Source: Triglochin maritima (Eukaryota > Streptophyta > Magnoliopsida > Alismatales > Juncaginaceae). From it: DNA of 64,000 bases. The number at the start of each line of letters is the position of its first letter. Within the stretch, counting starts at the first letter, position 1. Below the pieces are notes generated by a model, which saw nothing but the letters and a program-made list of their open reading frames with translations, was not told where the DNA came from and did not search any database. The translations under genes were made by a program, and so were the position numbers. Positions 34,601-46,369 of this stretch are shown piece after piece. The stretch is from positions 61,154,925 to 61,218,924 of the forward strand of contig OY821772.1 of NCBI GenBank assembly GCA_963682175.1, read 5' to 3'.

Positions 34601-35985
34601 TTATTGAAATGAGCGAGGAGCTTCTATTACAATTAAGAAAGTCTTAAGTACCTTTTGAGAATCTATACGCAGGTGTGATGATGAGATATTACCAATGTCG
34701 TCTCGGTAGTAAACAGAATGAACTCGTGGAGGTAATCTTGCAAGAAGTTGTTTAAATGAAGCACCAGCACCAGTAGATTGTCTGGATTGATACTCAAGCC
34801 TAAAAATGAATGATAATTTCCAGCGTCAATCGGTCAATAGAAACAATAATATTTCTAATGATTTAGTTACCAAGACATTGACAGCCTACACAAATCCATA
34901 ACTTAAGATATTGACAGATCAGGAGAAGATCGTAGACTAACCTTGAAAAGATGCCCTTGTGACGAGCTCCAGCATGGACTAACTTGTAATGCTCTGTCAC
35001 TTGGAGGTTTCCCCAGTGAGAAACTTCTAGAACACGAACGAGCTCCTCAAGAACCGCAAAAGGATGGTTATTCTCGAAATGAACGAGTATTGGGGAATAG
35101 GAATAAGGTGGAGTGTCTTGATAGGGTCCATACTTCAAATCTGTGGCAACACGATGAGTAGGGTCTACAATTGAAAATGACTCGACCTTCTTAGTGGGTG
35201 TCTTAATGTATGTAATCTGTTGTTTAACATGGTAGGGTGATAACATCGTTGCACTGTCACGGTAGTATACAAGCTGAGGATCAGCCTGGTTGATTTCTTG
35301 AGGGAAAGGTTCGAGAGAATGTGTCAATATAAGAAGGAATTCGAATGTGGCAGTTTGTCCAGTAGGCAGAGGATTTTTGAGAGAGACGGAGAACAACTTG
35401 GCATCTTTGGGTGCATTAGATGATACGGCTGCTGCCGAATCGACGTCAAGCGGAACATAATTTTTGTTTTTGTTTTTGTTTTTTCCCTCAGCTGCAGATG
35501 CTTTTAAGAATGCAATGTGTTTGGCTTGAGTTGGAGGAAAAGCAAGAAGAAGTTGAGAAGCAGGAGATGCTCCAGTATTTTCAATCTGAGATGGACTGAT
35601 CTAGTTAGGTTACTTACTTACTTAGGTAGGTAGGTGTAATTATTTACGGATGAAAAAGAGAAGAGTAGCAACTACCAAACTACAAACCTTGAGGGAGAGA
35701 TATTCTCGTACAATCGGAGAGGTCAAGTCAATCTACACATAACAACAAACATTGCCCATTCATTCATTCGTTCATTTGTGTAGATAGATTTAGATTGACT
35801 TAAAAAACTGACTGATGCATAACAAACCAGATCAGATATCATCCATTAGGTTTAGGTTTAGGTTTAGGTTTAGGGTTTACCCTTCGCTCCGCGTTCAGGA
35901 TTTGAATCTCCGAAGAAGCAACTGATGACGATATTTGGAGGAGATACATCATCGCCACCAGAATTCCACTTCGTCCCATCCCCAT
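28672..35985 (-). CDS. OST1B: Oligosaccharyltransferase subunit 1 (ribophorin I), short plant form
   Basis: ER membrane subunit of the complex that transfers the glycan from dolichol to Asn of nascent proteins. Eight exons: 35985-35881, 35732-35688, 35585-34942, 34799-34652, 34291-34112, 33771-33703, 29298-29209 and 28797-28672. All have GT-AG borders and fitting phases, giving 468 residues. A signal peptide (MGMGRSGILVAMMYLLQISS) is followed by family blocks: IDLTSPIVREYLSL, LKYGPYQDTPPYSYSPI, ISHWGNLQV near VLEVSHWGN, PRYPLFGGWKASFIIGY, and YLDVIGRTTVVLKKENVVPE. One transmembrane helix lies at about 437-459, with a short basic tail ending SIRKS. The stop right after the helix matches the roughly 464-residue form known in Arabidopsis, not the 610-residue form. 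Intron 6 (33702-29299) is swollen by a LINE and a MITE. Confidence 0.92.
30929..31570. mobile_element. hAT-like MITE inside the LINE
   Basis: A 642-bp insert with a perfect 8-bp duplication attatatc (30921-30928 and 31571-31578) and inverted ends TAGGGCTGTCAA / TAGGACTGTCAA. An 8-bp duplication and TAGGG ends fit hAT elements. The inside is full of GTCGTGTTCGTGTCGACACG and its complement, so a single strand could fold into long hairpins. No transposase is present. Confidence 0.9.
31916..31951 (+). repeat. 18-bp tandem duplication in LINE coding region
   Basis: GGAGTTCCTCCAATGGAA occurs twice in a row and keeps the frame (GVPPME twice), just before the EEKVIQHRLRWFEHV block. Confidence 0.9.
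32237..33010. other. Unresolved repeat-like segment in OST1B intron 6
   Basis: Begins with TTTAAAAATCAGACCAAACAG and ends with CTTCGGTTTGGTTTTTAAAAA, loosely inverted. Near the left end are self-complementary AAAAAACCGATCGGTTTTTTT runs. It may be another small DNA transposon, but no clear duplication was found. Confidence 0.3.
35845..35879. repeat. Telomere-like TTTAGG(G) run in OST1B intron 1
   Basis: Four to five TTTAGG units ending in TTTAGGGTTT, directly next to the exon 1 donor. On the gene strand this reads AAACCCTAAACC, a telo-box of the kind found near the start of many plant housekeeping and ribosomal genes. Confidence 0.85.
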
Positions 35986-35988
35986 CAC

Positions 35989-35991
<3 letters not shown>

Positions 35992-36041
<50 letters not shown>
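35992..36041. repeat. (CT)n microsatellite in OST1B 5' UTR
   Basis: About 24 CT units, GA on the gene strand, ending about 7 bp upstream of the OST1B start codon. GTC/GTT triplet runs follow to 36080. Confidence 0.9.
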
Positions 36042-36044
<3 letters not shown>

Positions 36045-36085
36045 TGTTGTCGTTGTCGTTGTCGTTGTCGTCGTCGTCGTCTTCG

Positions 36086-36748
36086 ACCAGTATAAACACC
36101 AGTATCTTCTTCTTCTTGTTCTTTTTATAAAAATAATAATAAAAAGTTTCTGCTGGGCCGTGCCCTCATGCAACATGGGCCTATAATTGGAACAAGGTTG
36201 GGCCGCTGCTTATCCTTTCCATGGATGTTATACACATTCCACTCGACACTCAAATCTCTCTCTCTCTCAATTGCATTATTGCATTACATAAATTCATCAA
36301 CCACATCCTTCGTCATTTCGATTATTAAAATCGCATTTTCACTATTTCAAATCCATCACAGATACCCAAATCCATTACTTCATTCACATGAAACCAGTAG
36401 TTACACTTAAAATTTCTGCATTACAAACCAGCAAATGACAAATCAAGCTGGAAGTTGGCTACAAAACAACAACACAACATAGTTTCACAATGTACAAAAT
36501 CTACAAATCATTCCAAATAATAGAAGAAAATTCAACCAAATATCACAATGCAGACGGACGGTTATGTGTCCATAACCGACAATGAATGCTGATCCAAAAG
36601 AAGAACCAAAATATTATTTTACTTGAAAGAAGAAACTTCACTGTATGTATTGTATGCCGATCTTGTTCAATCTCAATCTCGGTGAGCAAAGAATCTGTAA
36701 TGACTGTACTTTTTTTTGTTTTTTAACATGTAAATAATATTTCCAGCT
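36086..36748. other. Spacer between epsin 3' end and OST1B 5' end
   Basis: Holds the presumed OST1B promoter and the epsin 3' UTR; both genes point left. No extra gene is seen. A CT run lies at 36254-36267. Confidence 0.5.
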
Positions 36749-37028
36749 CTACGTATGTTGCTGCTGATAAACATGTCCATTCATACCATTACCAATCATA
36801 TTGTTGTAACCAAGAACTTGCATGCCTTGCCCTGGAACCATGCCGGGACCAGGAGTAGGAGTCATCCCATTTTCCATTTGCATTGCGCTAACTTGACCCA
36901 TTCCTGTGTTCATTCCACTACTCATCCGTTGATGCACACCTCCACCATAAACTCCCATTCCCATTCCAAGGCCTCCTACCATAGGATTCAGAGATGGAGC
37001 AAGGTCGGTCACGTCCCAGGCCCGAACC

Positions 37029-37186
37029 TAGGGGTGAGCAAAATCCGGTCCGGTCCGGTCTATTTTTTAAAAAAAAAATTAAGGTAAAAAATCGGATTTT
37101 TGGACCGGACCGAACCAGTCTCCGGTCCGACTCTTCGAATTTTTTCCGGTCCGGACCTGATTTTTTTTTCCGAACGCTCAGCCCTA
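37029..37186. mobile_element. hAT-like MITE in the last epsin exon
   Basis: A 158-bp insert flanked by the 8-bp duplication cccgaacc (37021-37028 and 37187-37194), with ends TAGGGGTGAGC and, inverted, TAGGGCTGAGC. The inside is rich in CCGGTCCGGT and its complement. It falls in the Gly/Ser-rich coding stretch after [11 protein letters not shown] and brings a stop into the reading frame. Confidence 0.92.
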
Positions 37187-39464
37187 CCCGAACCAGACCC
37201 CATGGCTTTTCCCATATTAATAGCAGAGACAGGTGTTGTGGTGCTTTTCTTCTCCTCGTTTCGCTTCTTCTTCCGGTTTATGGAATCAAAGTCGATACCA
37301 ATGTCAGCTAGAGGATTTATTTTAGCTGTTAACAAAAATCAACCGTAAATATTAAAGAGATGCTTCTCTAAACTAATATATAATCATATGAACACAAACA
37401 CATAACATGCAGAAAGATTGATAGATATGTTTCGACTTTGGAGATTTGATTACTCACGTCCAGAGATGTTGAAATTCACCAAACCACGGCTCAACGTATC
37501 AGCCCAGACAGCTGATTTTGGCTCAAATTTCTCCGTTGACTCTGCAGTTCTGGTTGGTGGGGCACTAGTAGTTGTAAGACTTGGTTGTGATTGTACTCCT
37601 GGATGGGTAGCTGATAACCCTAACTGGAAGAGGTTAGGAAGAGCTCCCTGTGACATGGGCTCAATTTTGTCAAGAGGAGCTGACAACCCCGATTGAGAAA
37701 GGTTTGGAAGCGTAGATTGTGAAGATAATGCCAACTGATGGGAGTAGCTTGTGGCAGGGATGCTTGAGGAGAACCCTGAGTTAGAGACAATGCTTGGAAC
37801 ATCTGTTGATGACTCTGTGGAATGGACATAGTGGTTCGGTGTGGATTCTTGTGATAATGACGCAAAGGGATTTGGTGAAGATTCTGATGACGGAAGTCCT
37901 GGCAGCGTGAACGGGTTTGGAGGAGCTCCTTGGACGAGTGCTTCTGATTGAATGAAAGGATTCGGAGGAGATTGTTGGGATGATATGATTGGTTGGAGGA
38001 AAGGATTTGGATGAGCTTCTTGTGAAGCTGATGATAGTGGCATTTCTGTGAGAACTTTGGAAGAAGCTACTTGTGGTATAGCTGGTGGAAGAGGTTGAGG
38101 AGCCTCCGAAAAATTTGGAGCTTCAGGTGCTAATTGTGAGAAAAGGTCACCAAGGATGTCATGGCCTGGAGGAACGACAACAGATCCCTCATATGAAGTT
38201 TTAGGATTGACGTAAGCAGGATGGTTCTCCTGGACATTTGGTGCTGGAGTAAATCCATTAGTGTTAAGGCCTAGATCATCAAAAGAAAATTCAGAGCCAC
38301 TTTCCAACTTCTGAGACTGAGTCCCTGCTACTGATTCAGAAACACCAGCAGATGCAGAAGTGGTAGCATCTGTTTTTGGTGGAGCTATCACACTTTCATA
38401 GGGAATGGCTTTGAATGGAGAGTCTCCAAATGGATCTTCATAAAACTGTAAAATTAATAATGCAAAACATGACAATGTCCATCAATAGCAAAAACAAAAT
38501 TAAAAAGGAAGTTGGGTATAATTATTCAAAACAAGATGTTTCACCAAGTCAGATTATTAAGTTGTGGGACAGTTTGAAATGTAACTAGATGTCAATATAA
38601 AAAATAATTCGTTGTTGGTAGAGCAATTGTTTTTGTAATCATAATGTTCAGAAAATCAAAGTTACCGGGTAACTTGAAAAAGGAATGGACATGTCTCACC
38701 AAGCACTTATTTCATTGACATCAATGAAGAAAAGATGTCCCAGAGTCAAATCCATAAGACTAAGATCAATGTCTTTTAACCACACAAAAAACAGCAGTGC
38801 CTTGGAACCACAAAAGTAAGAATAGATCCCAACAACACCTTCATATTTGATGGATAAGCTGAGTTTTCCTATCTAGTGTGTATCTTCCTTCTTTAACCAA
38901 TCTCTCTCTTTCCACACTCCATTTCTACACGTACTTCCTTCTACCATTTCTATAAAAGCATTTAGCAAAAAAAAAAAATATAAAAACTATGATGCATACA
39001 CCAATTTGAGAAAAATCCTACTGATTCTAAATGGACCAGTGATCGACCTACTAATAAGAGAAACACCTAGCACTCCACAATAGCAATCATCAAAGCTTTT
39101 GGTAATGCTGCATGGTTGCTCAATTCAACCAAAAATCAAGAGAAGAGCTGGGGAAATTGTCACTTTGCATACCTGGTCTAAAGCAACAGATGCAGACGGC
39201 GGAGTGATTATGTTGTTATTGAAACCAGCACCTGAAGGCAAATCGGCTTGTATTGTAGCTGATGACGAAATCGATGTAGGACCCAAGGAGTTCATTGAGT
39301 TTTCAGTGGAGAGCAATCCAAATATGTCAACTTCAGGAATAGCTTGTCCAGCTGGTTCAACTGAGAAAAAAGAGCATCTTGGCTGATAAAAAAGGCTAAT
39401 TATAATTGAAAAACCACAAAAGATAACATCTGAAAATTAAAAATGCACTCATTTAAAATTAGGA

Positions 39465-39605
39465 AAAATGAAGTCAGTATTTTGGATCGGTAAAATTGTG
39501 TGAAAAGGTCACCAAGGACCTGAACATTATGAATACAAAAACAATTGCTCAGATATTTTGGATCGGTAAAATGAAGTCAGTATTTTGGATCGGTAAAATG
39601 AACTC
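39465..39605. repeat. Short repeated block TATTTTGGATCGGTAAAAT
   Basis: Three copies of TATTTTGGATCGGTAAAAT, two of them adjacent, in the epsin intron to the left of the gypsy element. Confidence 0.75.
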
Positions 39606-39773
39606 AGAATTGCACAAATCCGTACATCATATACATAATACATGGTACAGTTATTGTTTCTATCTTGACATTGTTTGACAATAAAGCCTATAATATTAAT
39701 ATTTTTAATGTGCACATGAAACCACAATAAGATCAAATGAAAAACAAAACAGGCAACATTCCTCAGCACCTTT

Positions 39774-41753
39774 TGTAACGTACCCGAAAACAGCAGAAAA
39801 TTTAAACAATAATAAAGACCGTCAACGGTCAACACTGGGCACGTCACGGGAAAATAAACCAACATATATATATAAAATATATAAGGTACAGACCCACGTG
39901 GAAGTCAACTATACAGACTATACCGACTGACTGTGATTACAACAAAAGCTATACAACATGTAATCACCTCAAAAGAAGAAGACAACTACAGGATCCGATC
40001 TCGGGGGTACCGTCCTCGGTCACCACCTCAAACTCTAACCCTGCTCGCTACCTGAAATGCAAACAACAAACATGCCTGAGTTCCCTGCAGGAACCCCGTA
40101 TACCAAACCTCCTAAAATATAAAAAGGAATTAAATACAATGCAATGCTATGCACATGATCATCCGCCTCGGGCCCACAATAATGCCCTCACCGCCTCCGC
40201 GGCACTGAACCACTCCTGCCACTAGGGTCAAGTCAGTCCACCGCTGCCTCACAAGGGTCAGTCGACACCACTGCTCCCCAAAAAGTGCAGGAAGGAACCC
40301 CCGGTACACGCCGCACCCAAGGAGCGAGTCAGCCCGCCGAATACACAACTCGGGTCAGACGACAGCCACTGCTCCCCCAAGAGTCGCCTAGCGCGCACCC
40401 TGCCGGAACATCCTCGGCCTACCGCTAAACCCTCGCAAACTGCCCAAGGTTTACGGTACACATCCCTCACACCCCGCTCGGTAAGAGAGGAAAAAGGTAC
40501 AACAATAATACGCCTTCGTCGAAGGTGAAATCCGTAGCTCTCAAAGCCGGTAATCAACCGTCGCCTCGGAGCCGGTAGTCGACCTGACATCGACGGATCG
40601 CGTGTGGATAAATCCACCAACCTGCGGTAGATCGGTCGACCGCTACAAGCACACCGGTCGACCGGTCCCCCACACAGTACACAGTACTGTACAAACAAAT
40701 CTACCGGTCGAACCACGCCAACCGAATTACCGACCAATCGGTCGAACAAAAGTCATCTAGCGGTCGACCGTTTGGAAGGTCTACGCTATACAATTTTATA
40801 TAATATATATATCCGACCGGTCGAACCAAGGGGACGTTCGACCGATAACAGGGATTTCAATATTTTGCCCAAGTCTCGTTCGGTCGACCGGAACTGAAAT
40901 ACAGTTCGACCGAAACAACACAAGCACTCTACCGCTTAATTAAATGCTCAGTCGGTCGACCGAGAGTTAAAGAGCGGTCGACCGTTTTGATGGTCAAAGC
41001 TCCCAACCGACTTAGCATCGAATGGATCGGTCGAACAAGGTAAAGGACGTTCGACCGTTTAATAAGTCAAAATCCCCAACCGACCCATTCTCATCGTTAT
41101 TCGGTCGACCGGCTAAGTGGTCCCGTTCGACCGATAACAGCATATCCCCTTTTTCCCGCATGAATTTGGCATAACGGTCGACCGTCTAACGACATCGTTC
41201 GACCGTTCGCGGGTAAACATCAATATAATAATAGGATCGGTCGACTGCCCACAGGCACCGGTCGACCGATCGTCGTCTTCAACCTCTGAATTGGTTGAAT
41301 TCCGACGGGGAATTCGACACCAACGTCGATCCTCAACACTCACAAGGCTTATGTGAGTTATAATGAAGATTTGGCATACCTTTTTGACGGTTGAAGAAGC
41401 CTCCCGAGCTCCCTTCAACACCTCTTCTCTTCTCCTTCCTTTCTTCTTCTTCTTCTCCTCTTCTTCCACTTCACCTTCTTCTTCTTCTCCGACGTTCACC
41501 TCCTCTCACTCTCTGATAAAAGTAAAAATGAGGAAGAAACCGTCTGCAATTAACCTAACACCCCTATTTATACTAAAAACCTAATCTTATCTCACCTCCC
41601 CATCCTCCAATCACCATCCACCTAAACCTCTCCAATTATAACCAGCCAACACTCTCTCTCTCCTCTCAACACCTCCTGCTCTTCATGCAAGATTAATTAG
41701 AGTTAATTAAGTTTAGGTTTAGTTAATTAAGATGTTTAGTTTAGGTTATTACA
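39774..41753 (-). repeat. 3' LTR of the gypsy element
   Basis: 1980 bp. A TATA box on the minus strand (TATAAATA, 41565-41572) lies about 180 bp into the LTR, so U3 is short and R/U5 long. The segment 40630-41270 holds about nineteen full or half copies of CGGTCGACCG. Confidence 0.95.
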
Positions 41754-41803
41754 ATCTACCCTCCTTAAAAGAATTTCGTCCGCGAAATTCGAAGCAAACA
41801 GAC

Positions 41804-44800
41804 TTACCGGAATAACTCTGGATACTGCCTCCTGACATCCTCCTCAATCTCCCAGGTAGCCTCTCTGTCAGTGTGATGCTGCCACCTGACCTTCACCATA
41901 GGAATCGCTCTCCTCCTGAGCTGGTGTACCATCTGATCCACAATCTCAACTGGTCTCTCATCTAATGACAAATCCTGCTGGATCTCCGGTACTGATATCT
42001 CTATCACATGAGCTGGATCGGCCACGTACTTCCTCAACATAGAAACATGGAAGACGTCATGAAGTCCTGCAAACTGTGGCGGTAGTGCAATCCTATATGC
42101 CACCTCACCGACCCGATCCAATATCTCAAAAGGTCCAACATATCTCGGACTCAGCTTCCCCTTCTTCCCGAATCTCATCACACCTCTGGAAGGTGAGATC
42201 TTCAGGAAGACATGATCTCCTACCTCAAAAGTCAGCTCACGCCTCCGCGTATCAGCATAACTCTTCTGCCTGCTCTGCGCCGTAGCTAGTCGTCTCCGAA
42301 TCACGTCGACCTTCTCTGAATACAACTGAATAATGTCAGGTCCAACTAGCTGTCTCTCGCCCACATCACTCCAGCATACCGGCGATCTACACGGTCTCCC
42401 GTATAATGCCTCATAGGGTGCCATTCCAATACTCGAATGGTAGCTGTTGTTGTAGGCGAACTCGATCAACGGCAAATGCTCATCCCAATGTCCCGCCCAG
42501 TCAAGTGTACACGCTCTCAGCATGTCCTCCAAAGTCTGTATCGTCCGCTCTGACTGGCCATCTGTCTGTGGATGGAAAGCTGTGCTAAACTTCAGACGTG
42601 TCCCCAGTGCTCTGTGTAGACTCTCCCAAAATCTCGAAGTGAATCTGGGATCTCTATCTGAAATAATACTGACCGGTACACCATGAAGTCTGACAATCTC
42701 CTCAATATATAACTTAGCTAGACCCTCCAGAGCAAGAGTGGTCTTAATAGCTAAGAAATGTGCCGACTTGGTCAGTCGATCGACTATAACCCAAATCGCA
42801 TCGTGGAATCTCCGTGTCTTCGGTAGCCCCGTAACAAAATCCATCGTCACGTGCTCCCACTTCCACTCGGGCAACTCAATCCTCTGCATCTGCCCTGCTG
42901 GTCTCTGGTGCTCGATCTTCACCTGCTGACAGACCAAACACCTCGACACGAAGTCTGCAACGTCCTTCTTCATGCCTCGCCACCAGAAGTTCCGCTGCAG
43001 GTCTTTGTACATCTTGGTGCTCCCTGGATGAATGGAATATCTCGATCTGTGTGCCTCCTCCATGATATCATGTCTCAGGTCCTCTGTCTTCGGCACCCAG
43101 ATACGGTCTCTGAATCTCAGACCTCCGTCCACTCCAACTCTGAAGTCTGACCCATCTCTGGCAGCTAACTGTAACAAACTGCTCAACTCCTCATCTGTAG
43201 TCTGAGCATGAATCACTGCTGATACTGTCTGAGGCTCTACTCTCAATCCGGCAATCACTGCGCCCTCAGAGCTATCAGCAAATGGCCTCCACTCTGCTAA
43301 AGACTCCAGCAGTCGCCACTCCTGAATGCATAGGCCTGCTACTGATACCTCCACCTTCCGGCTCAAAGCGTCAGCAACCGTGTTCGCCTTCCCCGGATGG
43401 TAAGAGATAGTGAAGTCGTAGTCCTTAATGAACTCAAGCCATCTGCGCTGCCTCATATTCAGCTCCTTCTGCGAGAACAGGTACTTCAGACTCTGATGAT
43501 CTGTAAACACCTCGAACTGCTCGCCATAAAGATAGTGTCTCCAGGTCTTCAGTGCGTGAACCACTGCTGCTAACTCCAAATCATGTGTCGGGTAATTCCT
43601 CTCATGGACCTTCAGCTGTCTGGATGCGTATGCGATCACCCTCCCGTGCTGCATAAGTACACATCCTAAGCCAACACCTGAAGCGTCGCTATAAATCACG
43701 AATCCACCCGTGCCACTCGGCAATGATAAAACTGGTGCTGTAGTCAACAGTCTCTTCAGCTCCCGAAAGCTGTCCTCGCACTTCTGCGACCAAACAAAAG
43801 TGACTCCCTTCTGCGTCAGAGCCGTCAGTGGTGTTGCCAATCTCGAGAAGTCTTTGATGAAGCGACGGTAATAACCCGCCAGTCCAACAAAGCTCCTAAT
43901 CTCTGTCACGCTCGTAGGGGTCCTCCACTGTGTCACCGCCTCTACCTTCGCCGGATCCACTGATATCCCCTCTGCCGATACAATGTGTCCGAGGAATGCC
44001 ACTCTGTCCAACCAAAACTCGCACTTTGAGAACTTAGCATATAACTGCTGAGTCCTCAAGATGCTGAGTACAATCCTCAGATGCTCTCTGTGCTGCTCCA
44101 CATCTGGTGAATAGATCAAGATGTCATCCACGAAGACAATCACAAATATATCAATGTACTGCCTGAATGTCCGGTGCATCAGATCCATGAACGCCGCCGG
44201 AGCATTCGTCAATCCAAATGGCATCACCAAGAACTCATAGTGTCCATATCTCGTCCTGAAGGCTGTCTTCTGGATGTCCTCATCTCGGATCCTCAACTGG
44301 TGATATCCTGAACGCAGGTCAATCTTCGAGAAAACCTTCGCCGACTGCAGCTGGTCAAAGAGATCCTCGATCCTAGGTAAGGGATACCTATTCTTCACCG
44401 TCACCTGGTTCAGCATCCTGTAGTCTATGCACATCCTCAAGGATCCGTCCTTCTTCTTCACAAACAAAACTGGTGCACCCCAAGGCGAGACGCTCGGTCT
44501 GATAAATCCAGAGTCCATCAACTCCTGCAACTGCTTCTTCAACTCTGTCAACTCAGCAGGTGCCATCCGGTATGGAGCCTTCGACTGTGGTGTAGTGCCG
44601 GCTACCAACTCAATGCCGAACTTCAACTCTCGGTGTGGTGGTAAACCTGGAATCTCTGCTGGAAAAACATCCGCGAACTCCTGCACCACCTCAATGTCCT
44701 CTAGCCTCTGAGACTCTGCCTCCGCAACTACAAGTGTCGCCAGAAAAGCTGCACATCCCTGCTGTAACAGTCTCTGAGCTCTCACAGCAAATACAATAAT

Positions 44801-46246
44801 GCGACCCCCTCTGCTTCTGATCCCTCTAATCAGAATATCAGGCAAATCCTTCCTCGGGATCAAAATCTTCTTCTCACGGCACAAGACTCGAACATCATAT
44901 TGGGACAGCCAATCCATCCCAAGTATGACATCAAAGTCCTCCATCGGTAGCAAGACCAGGTCTGCCGGAAACTCCTGATCTCCCGAAACAACCGTGGCGC
45001 CGGGGACAAATCTCCCCACAGTGCCCACCAGACCCAGGGGTGTGCTGACTTCCAAAGTGGCAGTCAACATCGCAAGGGTACAGCCCAACACTCCCGCAAA
45101 TCGCTCTGAGATGAACGAGTGTGTCGCGCCACAATCAAATAACACCCTAGCTACTGAACCTGCGACAAGAAGTGTACCTTCCACGACAGCGCCTCCATCC
45201 CGAGCCTCCTCTGCCTGGATGGTGAAAACTCTGCCAGTGCGCTGCCCCTGCTGAGGTCTGAAAGGTGGTCTACCTCCGCCTCCTCCTCTGCCTGGTGCGG
45301 GTAAACCCGGTGGTCTGCTCGGCCCAGCTCCTCGGCTCGGACAGCTCCTAGTAAAGTGACCCAGCTGGCCACAACCATGACATGCTCCGGGGGTGAAGCA
45401 CGGCCCGGAGTGAAATCTCCCACAAGTACCACAAGGCTCTGGTCGTGGTACTGCAACTCCTGCTCCCTCGTATCGGGGCCTCTTGCCCGGATTCCCTCCA
45501 ATCTGCCCTCCTGGCCTCCCAGAGAACCTACCTGATGGCCTCCTCTCATCCTGGTAGTTCTCCCTGTAGTCACGATCAAGAACAGAGGCACTCTTCACTG
45601 CATCGGCCAACGTGCTCGGCATGTGTGTCAGCACCTTCGTCCTCAGCTGCTTCCGGAGCCCTCGGACGAACTTCCCTGCTCTCTGCTCCTGAGTAATATA
45701 CATCTCGGGACAGTAACGCTCAAGGGCGTTGAACTTCCCGATGTAGCCTGCTAGGGTCATATCTCCCTGCTGAAGACTCAAAAACTCCTCCCTCTTCTGA
45801 TCCTGGACATGCTGCGGAAAATACTGCTCGTTGAACTCGCCAACGAACTCCTCCCAGGCTATATCATCTCGGTCCGCAAACACCACTGCAGATGTGGACC
45901 TCCACCAGTTGGACGCAGCACCGCCCAAAACATAAGTAGCCAGGCCCACTCTCGCCTCTGGAGGACAACCAATAGCACTGAAGATCTTCTGCATCGTGAA
46001 GATCCACTCCTCCGCAGCCTCTGCGTCGTACTGCCCCAGAAAGGTAGGCGGATGCTGGCGCATAAACCGGTCATGCATAGCGCCAGTCCCCGTCTGCCCA
46101 GTCTGTGCTGTCTGCTGCTGTAGCATCTCCGTCAGACGTCCGACCGTATCGAACAACGTCCGACGCTCATCCTCCCAAGCCTCATCCCTCGCAGTCTCAC
46201 TCTCACCGCGAGTATGGGCAACCGCCTTCTCCCGTCTAGGAGGCAT
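41804..46246 (-). CDS. Gypsy gag-pol polyprotein with chromodomain-like tail
   Basis: A single open frame of 1480 codons from the chosen Met ([15 protein letters not shown]); the upstream Met at 46291 gives a hydrophobic leader not typical of the family. Order: gag (about 60-230), zinc knuckle [14 protein letters not shown] (about 289-302), protease with [11 protein letters not shown] (Cys where Ser/Thr is usual in D-S/T-G), RT with [15 protein letters not shown] and FVDD (about 705-708), RNase H ([13 protein letters not shown]), integrase with the zinc part ([19 protein letters not shown]) and Asp/Asp/Glu in [19 protein letters not shown] and DGQSERTIQ, then a chromo-like end ([37 protein letters not shown]). 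It copies and integrates the element and may be capable of activity. Confidence 0.95.
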   Translation of the reverse strand: MPPRREKAVAHTRGESETARDEAWEDERRTLFDTVGRLTEMLQQQTAQTGQTGTGAMHDRFMRQHPPTFLGQYDAEAAEEWIFTMQKIFSAIGCPPEARVGLATYVLGGAASNWWRSTSAVVFADRDDIAWEEFVGEFNEQYFPQHVQDQKREEFLSLQQGDMTLAGYIGKFNALERYCPEMYITQEQRAGKFVRGLRKQLRTKVLTHMPSTLADAVKSASVLDRDYRENYQDERRPSGRFSGRPGGQIGGNPGKRPRYEGAGVAVPRPEPCGTCGRFHSGPCFTPGACHGCGQLGHFTRSCPSRGAGPSRPPGLPAPGRGGGGGRPPFRPQQGQRTGRVFTIQAEEARDGGAVVEGTLLVAGSVARVLFDCGATHSFISERFAGVLGCTLAMLTATLEVSTPLGLVGTVGRFVPGATVVSGDQEFPADLVLLPMEDFDVILGMDWLSQYDVRVLCREKKILIPRKDLPDILIRGIRSRGGRIIVFAVRAQRLLQQGCAAFLATLVVAEAESQRLEDIEVVQEFADVFPAEIPGLPPHRELKFGIELVAGTTPQSKAPYRMAPAELTELKKQLQELMDSGFIRPSVSPWGAPVLFVKKKDGSLRMCIDYRMLNQVTVKNRYPLPRIEDLFDQLQSAKVFSKIDLRSGYHQLRIRDEDIQKTAFRTRYGHYEFLVMPFGLTNAPAAFMDLMHRTFRQYIDIFVIVFVDDILIYSPDVEQHREHLRIVLSILRTQQLYAKFSKCEFWLDRVAFLGHIVSAEGISVDPAKVEAVTQWRTPTSVTEIRSFVGLAGYYRRFIKDFSRLATPLTALTQKGVTFVWSQKCEDSFRELKRLLTTAPVLSLPSGTGGFVIYSDASGVGLGCVLMQHGRVIAYASRQLKVHERNYPTHDLELAAVVHALKTWRHYLYGEQFEVFTDHQSLKYLFSQKELNMRQRRWLEFIKDYDFTISYHPGKANTVADALSRKVEVSVAGLCIQEWRLLESLAEWRPFADSSEGAVIAGLRVEPQTVSAVIHAQTTDEELSSLLQLAARDGSDFRVGVDGGLRFRDRIWVPKTEDLRHDIMEEAHRSRYSIHPGSTKMYKDLQRNFWWRGMKKDVADFVSRCLVCQQVKIEHQRPAGQMQRIELPEWKWEHVTMDFVTGLPKTRRFHDAIWVIVDRLTKSAHFLAIKTTLALEGLAKLYIEEIVRLHGVPVSIISDRDPRFTSRFWESLHRALGTRLKFSTAFHPQTDGQSERTIQTLEDMLRACTLDWAGHWDEHLPLIEFAYNNSYHSSIGMAPYEALYGRPCRSPVCWSDVGERQLVGPDIIQLYSEKVDVIRRRLATAQSRQKSYADTRRRELTFEVGDHVFLKISPSRGVMRFGKKGKLSPRYVGPFEILDRVGEVAYRIALPPQFAGLHDVFHVSMLRKYVADPAHVIEISVPEIQQDLSLDERPVEIVDQMVHQLRRRAIPMVKVRWQHHTDREATWEIEEDVRRQYPELFR

Positions 46247-46369
46247 CTGCCAAAGGAAACAAGACAATATCAATATAATCTGTGCATGCATGATCCTCTA
46301 GACCTAACTCCTAACTCAAAGGTGGTTTCTTTGGACAAGTACGCCGAGATCAACGCTTTGATACCAAAT

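Noticed and set aside
35839..36099. Minus-strand frame beginning with Asp/Asn and Arg-Glu repeats
   Set aside because: The N-terminal part is a translation of the GTC and CT microsatellites in the 5' UTR. The real start is the Met at 35985.
40258..40749. 163-codon open frame, repeated at 46854-47345
   Set aside because: Both copies lie inside the two LTRs of the gypsy element and come from its GC-rich leader. No family features; not called as a gene.
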